A stretch of 64,000 nucleotides of DNA from positions 4,960,001-5,024,000 of the forward strand of contig JAVTVJ010000070.1 of the NCBI GenBank assembly GCA_034509425.1. The letters run 5' to 3'. The position numbers and the translations under genes were made by a program. Source of the DNA: Eopsaltria australis. Taxonomy: Eukaryota > Chordata > Aves > Passeriformes > Petroicidae. This document shows positions 1 to 12,560 of the stretch, in pieces (position 1 is the stretch's first letter; each line of letters starts with the position of its first letter). The notes under the pieces were generated by a model. The model searched no databases, was not told where the DNA came from, and saw only the letters and a list, made by a program, of their open reading frames with translations.

Positions 1-9
1 CCTGTAGTA

Positions 10-1608
10 ATGCTCCTGTGTAGGCCGGGGTATCGTATAAAAATTGCTTTATTAGTTTACTATGTCTATTGCATGATAACCTCCGAGGCAATGAACACCA
101 TTCGGAATATATACTCAATTTTGTTTGCTTGTCCTAGTGTGGGCTGCTACATCTGGGGCCTCCTCAACAATCGCACCCAGCCCCTAGGGGAAAGAGTGGA
201 GAATAGTTTCTTTCAGCCTTTCAGACCTGACACAACAGTTTTTGAAAATATTGAGTTCCCTTTGGGTGTCAAAGATGGTATAATCTTGCTGTCAGTTCTG
301 TTTTCTTTTCTCTCTATGACCTGCACCGTGTACACCATGCTTAGAGTCAGAACAATGCTCGATGCGGCACAGTATCCTCAGGATGAGGACAAGAAAAGCA
401 GCAAAACAACAGGCACCATATCTAAACAAACTGTCATGGAGGAAAAAGAGACTGAAAGAAACGACAGAGTCTCCACACAAGCCATCACCAAGCCAGAACA
501 GCCTAAGCCAGTAGCAGTTGCCCCCCTTCAGAAAAAGAAAACCAGGAGCAAATCAGCCCGCACAGCGACCGATGAGGAGGAGGCTGGACCTTCGCACCAA
601 GCAGAAGAGACGGAGCCAGAGATCATCACTCGCTCTTTATCCCTGGGTGAGCTGCGTGACCTACGGAGGGAGTTCACCCGCCAGACAAATGAATCCATCC
701 TTGCCTAGCTACTTCGCATCTGGGACGCTGCAGCCAATGACACCATGCTAGATGGAAGTGAGGCCAGACAACTTGGATCCCTGACCCAGGATGTGGTCAT
801 TGACCAGGGGATCGGGAAAACCCAAGAAACTCTCAGCCTCTGACGGCGACTGCTGGCAAGTGTAAAGGACAGGTACCTTTGTAAAGAAGACCTTCAGGTG
901 CACCAAGGAAAATGGAGCACAATGGAACAAGGTATCCGATGCCTGAGAGAATTGGCCGTGCTGGAGATCATTTTCTCAGAAGATGAGAGATTCCCCAAGA
1001 ACCCAGATGATGTCCAATGCACATCACAGATGTGGCTGAGATTCGCACGGCTCGTACCAGAGATATACTCCCGTTACCTAGCAACACTGCAATGGAGGGA
1101 AGGAGTGGACAAGGTGGGAGTACTGGTCAACAAACTAAGAATTTATGAAGACACTGTCACTGCCCCGTTACGCACCCATGTCTCATCAGTGGAAACAAAG
1201 CTGTCTGAGCACGTCCGGAGCTTGGAAGAGAAACTCAGAAAGGAGCTGAAGCAAGAAATTCACCACATCTTGCAAGAACCAACAAAGGTCTCTGCTATTA
1301 GGAGCCAACATTCCCCAGCCAGAGAAAGAAGATACACTCCACAAGGTAACCTCTGGTTTTTCCTCCAGGAGCATGGAGAAGACATGAGAAAGTGGGACAG
1401 AAAACCCACCTCTTCCTTAGCAGCCCGAGTACGTGAACTGAAAAGAGGAACAGCTACCACAAGGAACCCACCTAGAGTCAGTGCTGCTCCGGTCTCTTGT
1501 GGACAGAACCCTGAACAGTATAGGAATGATGATATGACCGATCCTCTTGAAGGGACCTCAAGAACATATTTACAGGAAGAGAGCAACGTGTACCACGATC
1601 AGGAATAG
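10..1608 (+). pseudogene. gag: ERVL-1 gag-like polyprotein, two in-frame stops
   Basis: One reading frame runs from the ATG at 10 to the stop at 1606-1608, broken only by TAG at 706-708 and TGA at 841-843. The N-terminal third has hydrophobic stretches (residues about 10-20 and 93-110, the second a good single membrane span), then a Lys/Glu-rich low-complexity region (about 125-210). The C-terminal half is alpha-helical with a charged heptad-like stretch around 1200-1260. No CCHC zinc knuckle is visible. ERVL-2 at 34906-36733 has the same plan and Trp codons at the places where this copy has both stops (35974 and 36109). The capsid identity is inferred from position before protease; sequence alone would not give it. 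Confidence 0.7.
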
Positions 1609-1662
1609 AGGGGCCCTGCCTCTAGCCAGGTAGAGGAAAGGGACAACCGGATCTATTGGACT

Positions 1663-1923
1663 GTGTGGATCCGATGGCCTGGCACATCTGACCCACAAAG
1701 ATACACGGCTTTGGTTGACACCGGCGCTCAATGTACCCTGATGCCATCAAGGTATGTGGGAACAGAATCTATTTCTATTTCTGGGGTGACAGGAGGATCC
1801 CAGCAGCTGACTGTATTGGAAGCTGAAGTAAGTTTAACTGGGAATGAGTGGCAGAAACACCCCATCGTGACCGGCCCAGAGGCCCCATGCATCCTGGGCA
1901 TAGACTATCTTAGAAATGGGTAT
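1663..1923 (+). pseudogene. pro: ERVL-1 aspartic protease, interrupted at its C-terminal end
   Basis: The retroviral aspartic protease signature DTGAQC lies at about 1720-1737, followed by the flap-like GVTGGSQ and the C-terminal CILGIDYL motif. The frame starts well before the ATG at 1663, which is only the first Met; pro is probably expressed as part of a polyprotein. At LRNG the reading frame is cut by a solo LTR (1924-2527) and the homology resumes at 2534. ERVL-2 at 36915-37437 is collinear here without an insertion at this site. Confidence 0.8.
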
Positions 1924-2527
1924 TGTAGCTGCTGTGGATGTGTCCTTAGAGACCCCAGGGGGAGAAGACGTAGAAAAAGAGAAAGATAACTGGTGGAGAA
2001 AGTTCCAAGGAGATAGGAAACCCCTGGAAAGTGAAGTGACCATGGTTTAACCCAGGACAAACCCAAGTAGCCACTGCTAGTGTCCATCATCTCCTCCCTC
2101 CCCCTAAGAGCCTTTGTTCTATTCCCTGTTATCTCCTGAGCCCCTTTCCTTCCCTATCCCATAGGACCAAATACCCTTAGGCCTTCCCTATACTCCCCCA
2201 AACCCCCTGGTGATTGGTGATACATGGTAACTCTTAAGGCCGTGTCTGAGGGCCCCTCAGACTCTTGGACCTTGCCTCTCCTCTGTGTGAAGACTCTGCA
2301 ATAAATCCACTCAGAATTAAAGGCATTCCAAGGGCCCTCTCGTTATTCATCTTCAGCTGATAGCTAAACTGGATCGTTCCTGCACCACACTGCAGGCCAC
2401 AGTTTCTCTGGCTAAGTGTCTCCGAGACGCTGCCAGAGTGCCTTGGGATAGGGGCACTCCTGGAAATATAGCCAGCTGGAATCTGTCGTGGCAACGCCAG
2501 GCTGGACAGAAAAACCAGCGAGCTATA
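1924..2527 (+). mobile_element. Solo LTR (604 bp, ERVK/alpha-beta type) in ERVL-1 pro-pol
   Basis: The termini are TGTAGCT and AGCTATA, an inverted repeat with one change from the usual TG...CA. A direct 6-bp target duplication GGGTAT flanks it at 1918-1923 and 2528-2533. An AATAAA signal at about 2305 sets the plus orientation. Removing it makes the flanking pol homology collinear with ERVL-2. The 6-bp duplication fits class II (ERVK-like) integrases. Confidence 0.85.
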
Positions 2528-2533
2528 GGGTAT

Positions 2534-3570
2534 TTCAAAGACCCGAAAGGACATCGTTGGGCGTTCGGGGTAACCGCAGTAGAAACAGAAGACATCCAAC
2601 AGCTAAATACCTTGCCTGGTCTCTCAGATGACCCCTCTGCTGTGGGACTGCTAGAAGTTGAAGAACAGCAGGTACCAATCACCACGGCGACAGTGCACCG
2701 ACGGCAGTACTGCACAGACAGAGACTCTATGGTTCCCATCCACGAGATGATTCGTAAACTAGAGAGCCGAGGGGTGGTCAGCAAAGCTCATTCACCCTTT
2801 AACAGCCCTATATGGCCAGTGCATAAGTCCAGTGGAGAATGGAGACTGACAGTGGATTATCGTGGCCTGAATGAGGTCACACCACCACTGAGTGCTGCTG
2901 TGCCAGACATGTTGGAACTTCAGTACGAACTAGAATCCAAAGCAGCAAAGTGGTACGCGACCATCGATATTGCCAATGCCTTTTTCTCCATTCCTCTGGC
3001 AGCAGAGTGCAGGCCTCAGTTTGCTTTCACCTGGAGGGGCGTACAATACACCTGGAACAGACTCCCCCAGGGGTGGAAGCACAGCCCCACCATCTGCCAT
3101 GGCCTGATCCAGGCTGCACTGGAAAAGGGTGAGGCTCCAGAACAGTTGCAGTACATCGACGACATTATCGTATGGGGGAACACAGCAGAGGAAGTCTTTG
3201 AAAAAAGAAAGAAGATCATCCAGATTCTCCTAAGAGCTGGTTTTGCCATCAAGCGAAGTAAGGTTAAGAGACCCGCTCAAGAAATCCAGTTCTTAGGAAT
3301 CAAGCGGCATGATAGACGTCGCCAGATCCCGACAGAAGTAGTCAACAAGATCACTGCTATGTCCCCACCTACGAACAAGAAAGAAACCCAGGCTTTTCTA
3401 AGAGCTGTCGGGTTTTAGAGAATGCATATCCCAGAATACAGCACAATTGTAAGCCCTCTTTACCTCGTGACGCGAAAAAGAAATGATTTCCAGTGGGGTC
3501 CTGAGCAACAACAAGCATTCGAACAAATTAAGCAAGAGATTGCCCATGCAGTAGCCCTTGGGCCAGTCAG
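2534..3570 (+). pseudogene. pol: ERVL-1 reverse transcriptase
   Basis: RT palm motifs appear in order: VDYRGLNEV (about 2855), YATIDIANAFF (domain A, about 2953), LPQGW (domain B, about 3063), YIDDIIVWG (catalytic domain C, about 3152) and FLGIK (domain E, about 3293). The frame is open to TAG at 3416-3418, where ERVL-2 has TGG (38637-38639), and then continues through the connection region. The Asp pair of YIDD is intact, but the region as a whole cannot make a polymerase because of the stop and the upstream insertion. Confidence 0.9.
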
Positions 3571-4500
3571 AACAGGACAGGATGTGAAAAATGTACTCTA
3601 CACTGCGGCCAGAGAGAATGGTCCATCCTAGAGCCTGTGGCAGAAAGCACCTGAAGAGACTCGAGGACGACCACTTAAGTTCTGGAGTCGGGGATACAAA
3701 AGATCTGAGGCCAGCTATACCCCAACCGAGAAAGAGATTCTTGCAGCTTATGAAGGAGTTCAAGCTACCTCGAAGTAATTGGCACCGAAGCACAGCTGCT
3801 TCTGGCACCCCGACTACCAGTGCTGGGTTGGATGTTCAAGAGAAAGGTTCCTTCCACACCATGCTACCGACGCCACGTGGAGCAAGTGGATTGGGCTGAT
3901 CACACAGCGAGCCCAGATAGGAAACCCTAATCGCCCTGGGATTCTGGAAATTATAACAAACTAGCCTGAAGGTGAGACTTTTGGATTATCTTCTGAAGAA
4001 GAGGAGGGGCAAGTGACACGTGCTGAGGAAGCCCCACCATATAATGAGCTACCGGAGAGTGAAAGACGATATGCCCTCTTCACTGATGGTTCCTGCCGAA
4101 TTGTGGGCGCTAACCGGAAGTGGAAAGCTGCTGTATGAAGCCCCACACGACGAGTTGCACAAGCTACTGAGGGAGAAAGTGGATCGAGTCAGGTCGCAGA
4201 GCTTAACGCCGTCCAGCTGGCTTTGGATATTGCTGAGCGAGAGAAGTGGCCTCAACTCTATCTCTACACTGACTCCTAGATAGTAGCTAACGCTTTGTGG
4301 GGTTAGTTGAATCGCTGGAGAAAGGCCAACTGGCAGCGCAGAAAGAAACCCATCTGGGCCGCTGAGATTTGGCAGGACATCGCTACCCGTGTAGAGAGGC
4401 TGACTGTGAAGGTTCGACACGTAGATGCACATGTACCCAAGAGTCGGGCCAATGAAGAGCATCGTAACAACGAGCAGGTGGACCGAGCTGCCAAACTGAG
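3571..4500 (+). pseudogene. pol: ERVL-1 RT connection and RNase H
   Basis: Connection-domain homology continues with a frame change near 3760-3780. RNase H starts near 4077 with FTDGS (first catalytic Asp), followed by QVAELNAV (Glu) near 4192 and YTDS (Asp) near 4265, then a basic W-rich stretch and DAHVPK (HAH-type motif) near 4423. In-frame stops sit at 3629 (TAG), 4135 (TGA), 4277 (TAG) and 4304 (TAG). The neighbouring residues suggest that most replaced Trp codons. Confidence 0.75.
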
Positions 4501-5410
4501 AGTATCACAAGTGGATCTGGACTGGCAGCACAAGAGAGAATTATTTCTAGCTCGTTGGGCCCATGATGCCTCTGGTCATCAGAGACGAGATGCAACGTAC
4601 CGATAAGCTCGTGACCGAAGAGTAGACTTGACCATGGACAGCATCTCACAGGTCATCCATGGCTGCGAGACCTGCGCTATGATCAAGCAGGCCAAGCGAG
4701 TGAAGCCTCTGTGGTACGGTGGACGATGGTCGAAGTATAGGTATGGAGAAGCCTAGCAAATTGACTATATCACCCTTCCCCAAACCCGCCAAGGCAAGCG
4801 CTACATGCTGACCATAATAGAAGCAACCACTAGATAGTTCAAGACCTATGCTGTACCTCATGCTACCTCCCGAAACACCATATTAGGCCTGGAAAAGCAA
4901 GTCTTGTGGAGACATGGCACCCCTGAGAGAATTGAGTCAGACAACGAGACACATTTCAAGAACGGCCTTATAAACAACTGGGCCAGAGAACATGGCATCG
5001 AGTGAATATATCATATCCCTTATCATGCACCAGCTGCCAAGAAAGTGGAATGATGCAACGGACTACTTAACACCACCCTGAAGGCACTTGGCATGGGGAC
5101 CTTCAAAAATTAAGAAGTGAACTTAGCAAAGGCCACCTAGATAGTCAACACACGAGGCTCCATCAATCGAGCTGGTCCTGCCCAGTCTGAACCCTTGCAC
5201 ACAGTGGACGGAGATAGAGTCCCTGTGGTACACATAAGAAGTATTTTAAGAAAGACTGTTTGGATTAGTCCCACCTCAGACAAAGGCAAACCCATCCGTG
5301 GAGTTGTTTTTGCTCAAGGACCTGGTTACACTTGGTGGGTAATGCAGGAAGATGGAGAAACCCATTGTGTACCACAAGGAAACTTAATTTTAAGTGAGAA
5401 CTGTGTGTAA
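4501..5410 (+). pseudogene. pol: ERVL-1 integrase
   Basis: An N-terminal zinc-binding region is suggested by His residues near 4561-4580 and the pair CETC near 4669. The catalytic core shows QIDYI (first Asp, near 4757), ESDNETHF (second Asp, near 4935) and KKVE (Glu, near 5040). The C-terminal beta-rich domain is open from about 5144 to the stop at 5408-5410 and ends about 30 bp before the polypurine tract. Stops lie at 4754, 4835, 5003, about 5051 and 5138. No env ORF exists between integrase and the LTR, as in many ERVL elements. Confidence 0.75.
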
Positions 5411-5437
5411 AGTTTCACTGTATATGTATATATATGT

Positions 5438-5448
5438 ATAAAGGGGGG
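5438..5448 (+). other. Polypurine tract of ERVL-1
   Basis: A run of A then G (AAAGGGGGG core) lies just after the integrase stop and immediately before the sequence I take as the 3' LTR, the expected place for the plus-strand primer. Confidence 0.7.
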
Positions 5449-6030
5449 TACTGGTTTGGGTATCACATAGATGGTGATAGAATAAGGAGTGGATAATGTC
5501 TTAGGTTACAATGGTATGTATTCTATCACCATCTTCATAAGATGTTAGAGCCGAGCGTGGCAGTGTTCCTGATGGCTGCAAAATGGTTTGCTAATAGGCC
5601 AGTCGTTGGGGCCAGATAGAGCACTTTACTCACCCCGAACATTGCAAATAGTGGCTCATCATCCCATTGTGAGATGCCCCACCCAGGGGAAAGAACCAGT
5701 GTATCCTGATCTGCATATAAACTGAGATTTGAAGCACCACAAGCAGCTTTTTCCACTAGATTCCCAGAGGAAGACCAGATCCTTCTACACCACCACTGGA
5801 CCTTCAGAAGAGAACTATACCTTTCACAGGATCATTGCTTCAACAGAATCACATTTATCACTCTCAGAGAACTGTAACCACCTTCTAAGTGGACTACTAC
5901 CAACACCCTGACCGACAGGGTGTCAGGTTGTATTCTGACTCTGTCAGTGTTTTTTGTATTATTACATTTTTCCTATTAAATTGTAGTTCTGACTTTGAGC
6001 CTCTCACTGATTTGCTTTGAAACTACCACA
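5449..6030 (+). repeat. Putative 3' LTR of ERVL-1
   Basis: It begins right after the polypurine tract with TACTGG (possibly a mutated TG start) and appears to end at ACTACCACA near 6030. An ATTAAA polyadenylation signal lies near 5977. The 5' LTR is outside the window and no target duplication can be checked, so both ends are estimates. Confidence 0.45.
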
Positions 6031-6117
6031 CCCCTATATTCTAATTTATCCTGTATTTTCTTTCAGCTGATGTAAATTTTAAAAGCAATAAAACATTTTG
6101 TGTGTTTGCAACACAGG

Positions 6118-6976
6118 GTTACAAACAAGTTTGCTGATGACACAAATCTGGGAGGAGTGGCTGATACACCAGAGTGCTGTGACCCCTTCAGAAGGACCAG
6201 GATGGGTTGGAGAGAAGAGCAGAGAAGAACCATCTGAAATTCAACAAAGGCAAATGCAGGGTCCTGCACCTGGGGAAGAATAACCCCATGCACCAGCACA
6301 GGCTGGAGGCTGACCTGCTGGGGAGCAGTTCTGTGGAGAAGGACCTGGGGCTCCTGTGGACAACAAGCTGTCCCTGAGCCAGCAATGTGCCCTGGGGGCC
6401 AAGAAAACCAATGGTGCCCTGGGGATCATTAGGAAGAACACTGGCAGCAGGACAAGGATGGGGATCCTGCCCTTCTACTCAGCCCTGGTGAGGCCACATC
6501 TAGAGTGCTGTGTCCACTTCTGGGCTCCTGGAGCAGGTCCAGTGGAGGGCAACAAAGATGATTAAGGGGCTGGAGCCTTTCTCTTATAAGGAAAGGCTGT
6601 TCAGCCTTAAGAAGTGACAACTGTGGGGGAACTTCCTCAATGAATGCCAGTATATGAAGGGAGGGTGTCAAAAGGATGGAGCCAGGCTTTTCTTGATGGT
6701 GCCGGGCAATGGGACAAGAGGCAATGGGCACAAATTGATGCACAGAAAGTTCCACCTGAATGTGAGGAAGAACTTCCTTACTGTGTGGGTTACCCAGCAC
6801 TGGAACAGATTGTCCAGAGAGGTTGTGGATCCTCCCTGACTGGAGATGTTCAAGAACCATCTGGACACAATCCTGTGCCACGTGCTTGGGGATGACCCTG
6901 CTTGAGCAGGGAGGTTGGACCAGATGATCCACTGTGGGCTTTTCAAACTTTATCCACTCTGCAATTCTGTGGAGTT
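6118..6976 (+). mobile_element. CR1 LINE 3' fragment
   Basis: The sequence matches the 3' end of avian CR1 ORF2 and its UTR. The conserved stretches include TTTGCTGATGACAC near 6129, the Cys-rich CACTTCTGGGCTCCTG near 6513, AAAGGCTGTTCAGCC near 6591 and a terminal ATTCTGTG unit near 6963, the CR1-type 3' end. The coding part is full of indels, so no functional reverse transcriptase remains. It is 5'-truncated, as most CR1 copies are. Confidence 0.88.
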
Positions 6977-9900
6977 CAGTGCTCCACACAATGGAGGAGT
7001 TTGAGATCCTCTGCAGACAGAAATGCATTTTGCAGTATATATATATACAACACAACATAGATTATATATTGTTTACAGGTAATTCTTTTAAATAGCTGCA
7101 AATAGATGATTAGGCCACTAATTGGACCTAATGGCTGAGACAACACAGTGGGATGGAGAAGATCACTGGACACTATGTGAGAAACCACTGGCTGTGGCAG
7201 TGGCACAACAAAGAGCTGGAAAACATGCAGGTAGTGTCATGAGGCTGTCTGTGTCAACAGGTGTTTAAGGAAGAATTATGGAAAAGATGGCCAAGTTTGC
7301 AGGGGTCCAGTGGTATTTTGGGGATTAAAATTCTCATAAGTCAACAAAGCCTAGTGCAAAGCTACCAGTGCTAACTCATAAGGCAGAGAGTGCCTAGGTA
7401 AAGGCATAATGAAACTGGAAATAATGGTGGTAAATATCAGCAGGCTGTTCCTTTGGGGCTGGGTGTGGAAACGGGGAAGTACAAAGGTGATGAAAAAGAG
7501 GGTCAAACCCCAGAAAAGCAGAAAACAAAGTTTTCACATCACACAGTTGTTACTGCTGTCAGCGCCACACAAACATTGAACCTATTTCTTCAGTCAGGAG
7601 AATGGGAATGGTAGCCCTGGCTTCTGAGGTTAAAACCTGGACTTGATGGATCATGGGATCCGATGTCACTGCATCAGAACTTGTCTGAGCCTGGTGGCAA
7701 CAGTATCTCCCCAAAAATTGCCTAATAGAAGCAATTGGAAAAGTATTCAACCTCTTCGAAGCCAGCGGGAAGTAGAAAGTAGAGGCAACAATGTCTGCTT
7801 CCACTTGCTAAATAAATAACCTTGCTAAATTACCTTTTTATTTACCACTTGCTTAATGGTGCCTTCAGTTCATTTTTCTAGCATTGCTTTCCACAGGAAT
7901 TGATTACAGTAAATAATGTTGTGAGTTTTTTCCAGGTTCTAAGTTATAGCCCAGGTCACTTTCTAAAAGTCACATCTCATAAATTAAAATCAGATAAAAT
8001 AGTATGCTCATATATCCACAATTTTCATATGCACACAGAAAAGTATAATATTCAGTAGTTTTCGAAAAGGTTCTCAAAATTGAGACTTTTAGTATCATAT
8101 GGTTGCATATAGTGATGTGAATAAGTATCGATTCGTCTATGTATTCCAGGTTATATTACCTTAAAATAATCTACAATCCAATCCCTTCCCTGTTCTCAGA
8201 GTAAGAAAGAGAGAAGCACGTGCATTTCTCCACCATTGTCTGGACTCCCACTATTTTCTTGATTCATCATTCCCATAACAAAATCAGTACTTCAAACTTT
8301 CAGAGTTCAAAAGCTACATGGAAACCACCACTTGAAAGATTACTAAAATATAAGCATATCTCTACTCAGTATTTGCTACTTTATGTCAATTAACAAATAA
8401 AGATTAAAGGTATTTCCATAGGAAAATAGAGTAGGCTCATAGACTTGTGCTACTGAATAGTCAGATTCTAAAATGCATCAGTACACGTGAATGCCTTTTT
8501 CCACAGGCTTTTCTTCTCTGATTTAATTGAAAAGACTCGGAGAAAGTTTGTTATGCATGTTAATTGTGATGGTAGCGATAGAATATCGGTGGCATTTTTG
8601 CACTGAGCATGGCAGTGATTTTTTCACTGACCAGCTGCAAGGCATTTTTTTCCTCTGGGCACTGCAGAGTGCCTGCAAAGCACAGCTGATAGCCTTTTCA
8701 GCTCCATCTGGAATCTGTTCTGGTACTACTTTTTTGTCACACTTTAAGGGCTTTTCACAGCAAAACTATGGCCCAAAATGGTCTTACTGTTGCTCAGTGC
8801 CTCTTCTTAAGGTTCTGTTTCTTCTCTTCTTACCTTCATTCTTTACCACAGAAGTACTTGACATCCTTTCTGTAGCGTTGCTCTTTTTTTACCAAAAGAG
8901 CAAATAGACTTGGCAGGTAGTTTGGCAATAATTGATCATATCCAAACAGTAATTGAATTTTGTTTGCTGTCATAATGGAAGACCCAACACCATGCTGTCT
9001 CTTTTGTGATGATGGTCACCAAATTACATTACTCATTTCTTTGTTCATGCTACAATCCATACATCTGGATATGAAACTCTATAAGTTACATAGGTTGGAA
9101 AGGGAGAGAGAAGGAAAAGGCTGAAGACAGTGTAGCTCGGTGCAGTCACATTAGACTGGAGCTGTCACATCCTCTCCCAAGAAAATAACATTGTGCTTTG
9201 GTTTCAGACAAGGATTTTTTGCTTATTTCACATTATCAACTACACAATTTTCAGGGCAATAATTTCAGATTACTATCTGGGGAACCTATCTGCAATATTT
9301 ATTTATCAGTGGGCCAGATAATCCACTTTGGCAACTGTGTCAAACACCAGCTGGGGCTTGGGCTCAGTTTTTCTTAATCACAAACAGTGTAATTGGATGT
9401 GTATGTAACACAAGAGACATTTTTGTGTCTGTTACAATACGACACTTGCCACCAAGATTTTGAGGTTTTATTAACTGACACTTCTTTCAGATGTGAATAA
9501 GAATAAAGGAGACTGGCAGTCCTGTTCCCCCACCCCCAGTCTATGAAGTATACTTAATCTCTGCTAGTGTGTTAATTGTTTTAATAAATTAACAGGGACC
9601 ACCAGAGACACAGATAGGGGGAGGAGAACAGATTGAAGTCAGCATACACATTCATGTGCCATAAAGTGGATGTGAGTAGGCCCTATCAACACCCATGGGC
9701 AAGAACAGAGCAGCCTGAAGAGAGGAAGAGTACATGCTGAGAGGAAAGGTGAAAATCTCCTAAATGCTGACAGACTGAAAACTTGTCATCTTGTATCTCC
9801 AAGAAATGAGAGACCCAAAGCCCTGCGGTGTGTGTGAGGCCCCCAGGCCATGTCAGTGCCAGCAAGGGGCTGTGCAGGTCTGTCCCCATCCGAGGTGCCC

Positions 9901-12560
9901 CCTCAGAGACACCAGGTGTGCCCATGCTGCTGGGGGAGCTGTGAGTGACTCTGTGCACACCTGCCCAGGGGTCATTGTCACACCAGGGCAGATCCACATG
10001 GGTGACTGGGAGTGATGGCGTGTGTGGCAGTGCCTGCGTGACAGGGAGCACCTGCTGGGGTGGGAACAGCAGCAGGAGACAAGCAAATGGACCATGTAAG
10101 TATCTGCTTTTAATAATGGTTAATAATGCTGTCTTACTTCCTTTAATAGCAACAGTCTAATAAAATATATTTCAATAAATATTACTGTGATCTTAATCTC
10201 CCCTCAACACATTTCCCTATCAAAGAAGGGGGAATTTGAAACATGCATATTTAGTATGTGTACAAAGGCCAAGAGTTATTTGCTACGGTAGGCTTGACTG
10301 CCAGAAAAGAGTTGAGGAGTTTTTGGAGAGTTTTCCAATGCTTTGTAGAAGCAATTACACTATTGAAAGGAAAAAGTCTCAGATTAGCATTATACCTGGC
10401 TTAATATTGTGAGTTAGAATTTAATTGACTTCAAGATTGAAAGGAAGTTATTTAGGACAGGAATTGCTGGTAAGAGTAATGGATACATTACAAGCTGGTT
10501 TCCATTTCCTTTATGGAAGAAGTTGTAAGAGCAATGCCATTTCAAAGCAGACCTTTTGCATTTGGACCAAATCAAGAGGCCATCCTATGTTTTCTTCTAA
10601 TGCATCAGCACCTGATCACTTTTGAAATCGTTTGGCCTTTGTAACTGCCAGTAGTAAAACAAAAGGGCAGTTACTAGTGAATAAAGCAGTGGGCTTGTTT
10701 TGGAAAGTACAATATGCCAAATCTATCTTTCTTTTGGAAGAAAATGACCTAGTTATGTTTGAACACGAAACTGTGATTTCTGTGTGATTACACAGGATTA
10801 AAGAGTGCTGTTTTACTTTTTCTTATTATCTTCAGTCTACAGGGTTCCTAAACTGTGGATGAGAATGAAGTTGACCTGTGAGGCCAATCTATTATCCCTG
10901 TCAAATCAAGGAAACCTCTCAGAAAAACTTGAAAAATATTGGTAAACCTGATTCCCTTTGAGACACAGAAGAGAAAAAGGCCTCAGAAGAAGAGAAAGTC
11001 CTTTTTGTTTTTTCAATCTCTAAGTAAATTTACCAGAATCCTGAAGAAAATTGGTGCAAAATTAAAATCCATGGATATAAGAGAACTTGCCAAAATGCTC
11101 CAGATGAATCAGATCCCCTTGTGACTGTAGAAACATCTGTATCATTTGCAAAGTTTTGTAAAATATGCAAAGCATTTTATGAATTTATTTTGCCTTACTT
11201 CTTTCTCTCTTTAAGTTTTTTATTGTTTTTTTTTTTCTTAACAAGCTGTATTTGATCTTATTCTGGAGAGTGTCAGAGGCACTCACCTTTTCCCTTGAAG
11301 TCTGCTGCACTGGCAGCTCCAGAGGAATGGAAATATTCCAGAATTCTTCTGAAAAGGAAACAAATAATGAAATCACTCCTAGAACATGAAATTAACATAC
11401 AGAACAATTGAGAGTAGGTAGGAATACAGCACCGCAAAAACCTGTAGATCTAAGATGCTCTTACTGCAGGGTACTGGAAATTTATGGGAGAGAAGCTGCA
11501 GTGTATCCTGATATTCTTTCCATTAAGATTAATCAAATACACAGATACAGGTCTTATCTTCCTGTTGCCTAAGATGGGATCTTCTCTCATCGGAGTATGT
11601 TCTCATCCTTCTCCTGAGTTCTTCCCATTTCTCTCCTCAGCAGTAGCTACTGGCCTCACCTCCAAGGTCCACTTTTCTCCTCCTGTGTCCCTGGTGCCGT
11701 GCAGCTACTCAGCTCCTGGGTAGCATTCCAACTTTGTTTGCTTTAGCTATTTATTTTAATTAGGCAAAATTAGTTCATCTGATCATGATTTCTGACACAC
11801 TGCTACCAAAGTAGGGAAAATAATGTGTATTTCAAGAAAACCACACCATTCTGCCTTTTGAAAAATCTTGTTGTTTAAGAACTCATAGAAAAGCTGTGCT
11901 GTGACTTGTGCATATCACTCCATCTCTCCTCTCTATTGCAGGTGTTGGAGAAGGAATTAGGAGCAGAAAACTCATATTGCAGAAACCCTGAAAGCATGGC
12001 TATACTTGGACTTGGTAAATATTAATACTTTGCATAATTTAATGCAAACATATCAGTGAATCTAATCAGGAACAGAAAAATGGTACACTGCAAAATGGCT
12101 AATATTTTCTAGTTCTCAATGCATTTCAGATAAGTAAGGCTTTACTAATTATTAAGTTGGTTTTCTGTTGAATGTGTCAAAAAATATCTTGGACCTGGAT
12201 CTACAAATGAAGCTCTGGCTGATTTCAGAATGAATTATCCATATCAATACCTCTGAGGAGCTGGGCTTGAATGATGTTTAGATTGAATATAATAAAAATA
12301 GGATAAAAATAAATATAGTTATCTTTTCATCCTCTTGAAGACCATTCTAAGTAAGGTAGATTGAAAAGTGTTTAATTTAGGAAAAGCAGACAGACTTGTC
12401 AATAAGGAACGGCTATTTCCACTTAGTGCAATTTTTCTTGCTTTTTTGTATTTATCTAAAATTTGATTTTTCTCTCTTTACAAAATTATACTCAAAAGTT
12501 TTCTGAGAGGTAGAAAAGTGCATTGTCACTATTTTGAACATGAGGAACTGAGGAGTATAG
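6977..12560. other. Gene-free AT-rich stretch
   Basis: I find no supported gene or classifiable mobile element. ORFs are short and unlike proteins. A short (TA)n run lies at about 7036-7050. A GC-richer patch at about 9820-10085 has overlapping ORFs on both strands but no recognisable product. A possible 73-bp exon at 11942-12014 is discussed in the findings. Confidence 0.6.

Larger units (their letters stand above)
1..6030 (+). mobile_element. ERVL-1: 5'-truncated class III-like endogenous retrovirus
   Basis: The window opens inside gag. On the plus strand follow protease (DTGAQC motif), RT (YIDD), RNase H (TDGS), integrase (paired Cys plus D,D,E-type core), a polypurine tract and a putative 3' LTR. 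The order and the YIDDIIVWG RT motif fit an ERVL/spuma-related class III element; this class call rests on motif recognition only. A second, less damaged relative lies at 33726-38796 and serves as a reference for the breaks. The provirus is dead: many in-frame stops, at least one frame change in the RT connection, and a 604-bp solo LTR at 1924-2527. Confidence 0.85.

Noticed and set aside
8527..8907. 126-aa plus-strand ORF with hydrophobic residues
   Set aside because: No family likeness, no start context or partner exons, AT-rich chance frame.
9686..10095. Overlapping ORFs on both strands in a GC-richer patch
   Set aside because: Open frames on both strands together reflect base composition; no recognisable motif on either.
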